DNA of 64,000 nucleotides from Sisyra terminalis (lineage: Eukaryota; Arthropoda; Insecta; Neuroptera; Sisyridae), in NCBI GenBank assembly GCA_958496175.1, contig OY292275.1, positions 21,390,001-21,454,000 of the forward strand, read 5' to 3'. Below, in pieces: positions 60,336-64,000 of this stretch. Made by a program: the position numbers and the translations under genes. Position 1 is the first letter of the stretch. Every line of letters begins with the position of its first letter. The notes below the pieces were generated by a model. The model had not been told where the DNA came from, ran no database searches, and saw only the letters and a program-made list of their open reading frames with translations.

Positions 60336-60899
60336 CTCTAAATTATGTTTTAGGGTTGCAGTTCTTCCTACATCAATTGTATGGTAAAATTCATTTGTGG
60401 ATTCTAAGCCACATTTTATATAGTCGCACTTTTTTCCATGAATTTCTTCGCATATTGAGATTTCTATATTTTTCGTTAATATAAAAAAAATAAATGCAAC
60501 TGCATAAATAAGTTTTAAATTGGCGCATTTTCTACAGTTCTAAAAATATCTTTCAAAAAGCACTGCTTAAAATTGATATAACATAATAAGTTTATTTCAG
60601 TGAGCTATAATAATAGGTTAAGATAATTTTTTTTATAGCAACAATTCCCAGTAGGTGAAATGTCTTTTTTAATATATATTTTGGAATTTAGCTCTCAAAA
60701 ATATTTTAGAAGGTTCCACATTATATAAAGAAAAAAATAACATTAAAAGTTATGGTTACTTTTTTTTGAATAGCATTTACATGCACGACTGTCGATTTCC
60801 TACATTTTATGTTCATAGCCACATATCGATCGTTATAGTTTTTTTTTATGGTGAAAGAAGAAGGTTTAGATTGATGGAAACATTAAGTGGTTTAGTATA

Positions 60900-61110
60900 A
60901 AGTCGAAGAGACTTCTCGTTTTTTGAAGACACGTGTATTGTAAAAGAATGCAAGGTCGCACAGCTGATGGTACCAAAACGACAGGAAGCATATGCAAGAG
61001 GGTAAACCCTAATTCTTTGGCTCAGCTGGTTGTTAATAGGTAAAGGGTTATACACATGCATAGTGACCAAAGATCCCTCTAAAAAAAATACACGTGCAGA
61101 CCTTGAACAT
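60900..61110. promoter_or_regulatory. E-box and FTZ-F1-type motif cluster, candidate enhancer
   Basis: Within about 180 bp lie two CACGTG E-boxes (60930-60935 and 61091-61096) and two CAGCTG E-boxes (60961-60966 and 61023-61028). CAAGGTCG (60951-60958) and the reverse-strand TTCAAGGTC (61099-61107) resemble the FTZ-F1 core YCAAGGYCR. G+C is higher than in the neighbours. The minus frame 60846-61070 overlays it without a family signature. bHLH factors and FTZ-F1 act in the ecdysone cascade, so a role in EcR control is plausible but inferred. Confidence 0.42.
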
Positions 61111-62190
61111 AATATTCTCTTAAACTTGCCCTATATTTTACAATAGAAAGACAACCTTTGTCATTTCATATGTGCCTTCGGGCATTAGGGCAGTAGGGTA
61201 TATTATTTAGTATTTAAATACTACTCAAATTCATTAATGAAACTGGAGTACAATTTGAACATACGCAATATGCACTATATAATATGTATTGTATTAAATG
61301 TTTGATGAGAACCCCAATTATTTAAAAATAAATCGTTTAAAATTTTTATGAATATATAAGAAATAGCTAAAAAATGATCACTAATTATGAATTAATTGTA
61401 AAAATATTCGTTATATGAACTATGACTATGCTAATATTAGTAAAGAAAAATTTTTAAAATAAACGAAGAAGTTCAAGTACAATAGAAAAATTTAATAACC
61501 TTAAGAACATTACAGATACACATTACACAATTGTTTGGTTTACGTGTTCAATTTCATTAGCCATGACCGGCGAACTAACGAAAACGGACGGAAATGAAGT
61601 GCTGTGAGATGAATCTGAATAATTATGGAAATAAAAAAGCAAACTTTGCTTGTTATTACAACTATTAGATTCGTATATATATTTTTACAGAGTATGCATG
61701 TTAAATGTACTTCGTTATGCACGGCGAAATCTTAAATTATGTTAATTTTTGTGGAACTAAAGTAAAAATTATAAACGCAAAATTTTGAAAAACGTTTTCC
61801 TACACAAAAAAACACTTTCCATTATACTCAAACTTTAGTTTGCTGACGTCAATTTCATCTATTTAAAAAAATCAAATCGATTCTTTATGATCGAAAGATA
61901 CACATTAATTTGTATAGATTACTTTAAAAGACCCAAAAATGTACTATCGATATATCGATACGTATAAGCATGATTTTATGTAGTAAATATCTTCCGTTTT
62001 CTTTAGGAGACTGAAAATTTGTACAAAAATTGCTGAAATCGTAGGCTTACCTTCATAAAATTTGGGAAAATCAAAAACTCTGTTTTGGAATATTGGTTTG
62101 TATTAATCGTTATTAATGTATCTAGATGAAATGTTCGACCGAGCTTTGGGAAATATCAGCATTAAATTTTAACTTTCGTTTTAGTTACAG
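61111..62190. other. Intron stretch, nothing recognised
   Basis: A+T-rich; TATCGATATATCGATACG at 61945-61962 is a small palindrome-like patch similar to hAT subterminal words elsewhere in the window. No gene seen. Confidence 0.4.
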
Positions 62191-62290
62191 TTTCATCAAA
62201 AAGTCTGTTAAAACTTAAATCGGAACCGGAACGATATTTGTCATACTCCGTGCAATCTTCGGAAGCGTCCGATGTAAAAGATACTCCAGG
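62191..62290 (+). other. Possible orphan or alternative exon (100 nt)
   Basis: A pyrimidine-rich acceptor TTTTAGTTACAG ends at 62190. The following sequence is open in one frame for 33 codons: SSKSLLKLKSEPERYLSY, then SVQSSEASDVKDTPG, then TAG. A possible donor G|GTAGTA lies at 62291 just before the stop. Entry phase (two bases first) would fit the EcR-A donor, but the length (100 nt) would shift the frame of the normal next exon. Composition is clearly less A+T-rich than the surroundings. It may be an exon of an isoform, a relic, or chance. Confidence 0.28.
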
Positions 62291-62475
62291 GTAGTATAAA
62301 CATAAGTAATGCTCCTTTATTTTCTTAACCGAACGGATTATTATTGATATTTCATTATTATTTAAAACGATTTATTAGATAAAATTTACAAAAAATTAAT
62401 AAATAAATAATTTTCTTAAAAGGAAGTTTTGGTTTTGGATGAAACTTAAAGAGAACCGTATGTAGGTACCCTATC

Positions 62476-62488
62476 TGACCTTTGTTGA
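62476..62488 (-). promoter_or_regulatory. Possible nuclear-receptor DR1-like site
   Basis: TGACCTTTGTTGA on the plus strand is, reverse-complemented, TCAACAAAGGTCA: an AGGTCA half-site with a weaker second half at one-base spacing, as bound by HNF4/USP-type receptors. Isolated and low-confidence. Confidence 0.25.
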
Positions 62489-64000
62489 GTGTCGGTAATT
62501 ATTTAATGTTTTTGAATCTTTATTGAGTAAAAATTTTAACTTTCGAGTTCAAAGCACAGAAGCGTTTTGGAGTTTGCCTCATTATATTCTTTAGTATATC
62601 TCTCTATTTTTCTGAGGAAAGAAGCACACCTACAATGGAACTTTTTTAACGCAATCTTGCGAAATCGGGTGGTTTATTTAATATGAAATATATTTCTTCA
62701 ATTAAAAAGAAGTTTTACATATTTTTCCATAGATTTTCTTTAAAATAAGATTCTACTAATTTTTAGTCAAGAATAAATCCATATAGCTAAAGAGAATACA
62801 AATTTCTTAATGCTTGTTTATAGTTTACTATTACAGCAAAAAAAACGATCTTAATCAAAGTTATTTCTACCTCAACAACAAAAACGAATTATTTTTTTTA
62901 CAATATTACGTCGGTTTCATTAACAAAAAATAAACATCTTAATTTCAGCAATGTTTTTAATGTAATCCTCCATTTCTTTCACACAATGACCGTTTCAAAT
63001 GTGACTATTCAACCGTTTTAATTCTATAAATTAAGATGTTTCTGAGAATTTGAGATTATTGCAAAAATAGAAATCGCTACTGAAATCGTACGTTTATATG
63101 TTATTTACTTCAATCATAAAAAAAGTTTTTCAGAAAAAACTTTAATGCCTTCTTTTTCCTAGATGGATAGGATAAATTGTTACAAAAAGTAAACTAAACT
63201 AAAATGATCAATCGCTTCGTTCTTTATTAAGGAAACAATTTATTTCCAATTAGTCTTTCACGAAAACTAGACGTTAATCGATGATAGTATACCAACTAAT
63301 TACTATCGCGAAAAATAAGTTGTGTAATTCTATCAATTAATTAAATCTTCAATAAAACATAAAAATATTTGCTCAATAATTTGGAATGAGGTATTTTTTT
63401 AAAAAATACAATATAGAAGCATCTTATATTTTTAAATAAAATATTTGTTTAGCTTCCACGTTATAAGATTCTTCGAAAAGGTTATAAAAATTTAGCTAAA
63501 TTCCGTATGGTTTTCTTATTTATAATCAAATCACGAGACTTACAAGACAAAGCATATTTCCGCAAAGTGAAGTTTGAGAGGACAATTGCTTACTTACAAC
63601 AGTTAACATACAATCGATGTAGCTGACGTGTTTCAAACATTTCGGAAATGGTTTGTTTATAAAGTAAATCTTGGGAAGCAATTGTTAAGAGTGAAGCGTA
63701 CACTTTCCATAGGTGTTTGAACCATAAAAAAAATATACCATACCTTCTTTACTTTGCAATTGGTACGTCTCAAATAAAAATCTCACTTTATTTAATTTAA
63801 TTATCATTGTTTCGGTTAAATGACTTAATTGTAATTGTTTCCAGCAATTATTTTGCCTTATGTCCAACATTATTTTCAATCGTCTCAAATGAAAAGCTTT
63901 TCACAGCTTAATGGAAAAAGATCTAGACAAATGTCTTTTCTGTAATGGATATAGGTAATAATCATTACCTGTTTAAAATATTTTTCTGCTTTTTATAATA
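62489..64000. other. Intron stretch to the window edge, nothing recognised
   Basis: A+T-rich with no motif cluster, repeat family or coding frame that I can support. The minus frame 63685-63888 (67 codons) has no family signature. The next EcR exon is beyond the window. Confidence 0.4.

Larger units (their letters stand above)
19439..64000 (+). other. EcR: EcR intron downstream of exon A (incomplete, at least 44.5 kb)
   Basis: No plus-strand segment downstream encodes the expected next EcR block (RDDLSPSSSLNGY-type sequence followed by the C4 zinc fingers), so the whole remainder is inferred to be intron, possibly containing promoters and first exons of other EcR isoforms. Large first introns are known for EcR in insects. 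Features inside it are listed separately. Confidence 0.75.

Noticed and set aside
1..64000. CRISPR arrays, operons, bacterial ribosome binding sites or terminators
   Set aside because: No regularly spaced direct repeats or prokaryotic gene organisation; the window is intron-containing eukaryotic DNA.

Overview
The window looks like A+T-rich insect chromosomal DNA with one confidently identified coding exon. It lies on the + strand at 18994-19438 and is read as the isoform-A-specific N-terminal exon of the ecdysone receptor gene (EcR, NR1H1). The 148 complete codons contain the hallmarks of insect EcR-A A/B domains: a KRPRPDDW box, a proline-rich linker and a C-terminal block ending SYDPYSPNGKIG. 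The exon has a strong 3' splice site (18853-18854), a 139-nt 5' leader with four short upstream ORFs, and a phase-1 donor (19439-19440). The shared DNA-binding-domain exon is not present downstream, so at least 44.5 kb of EcR intron follows. About 18.9 kb of non-coding sequence (intron and/or 5' flank) lies upstream. Insect origin follows from EcR and the repeat content; the order is not determined (a hemipteran is a guess from repeat style).

Region by region: 1-18854 is mostly featureless A+T-rich DNA carrying a Tc1 relic (about 0.8 kb), two hAT-type MITEs (1.4 and 4.6 kb), a sequence-complexity island (about 10 kb) and a hAT relic with a second MITE nested in it (16.9-17.9 kb). 18855-19438 is the EcR-A exon. 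19439-29000 holds a short MITE, a jockey-like LINE tail, a SINE tail, a Tc1/mariner deletion derivative and a second LINE fragment. 30.7-44.6 kb holds three copies of a MITE-like family marked by AAGTATCT/AGTTACTT motifs, a hAT MITE, a mariner-type pseudogene with long terminal repeats, a complete tRNA-derived SINE, and several G+C-richer islands. One of these (42.76-43.09 kb) contains three AGGTCA-type nuclear-receptor half-sites within 38 bp. 44.7-64 kb holds more mariner debris, an unrecognised coding-like relic on the minus strand (52.4-52.9 kb), a hAT MITE inserted in a GGAGCTGGAG repeat (55.9 kb), a second full-length SINE (59.9 kb), an E-box/FTZ-F1-type motif cluster (60.9-61.1 kb) and a possible orphan exon (62.2 kb).

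Biologically, the window is the upstream regulatory and intronic territory of a hormone receptor gene. The A isoform start is probably controlled translationally by its uORF chain, and the intronic islands are candidate enhancers or alternative promoters, possibly used for feedback by ecdysone-cascade receptors. Nothing here is bacterial or operon-like, and there is no CRISPR array, rRNA or functional tRNA gene that I can support. All mobile elements appear dead. No database search or computation was possible, so family names rest on motif recognition by eye.
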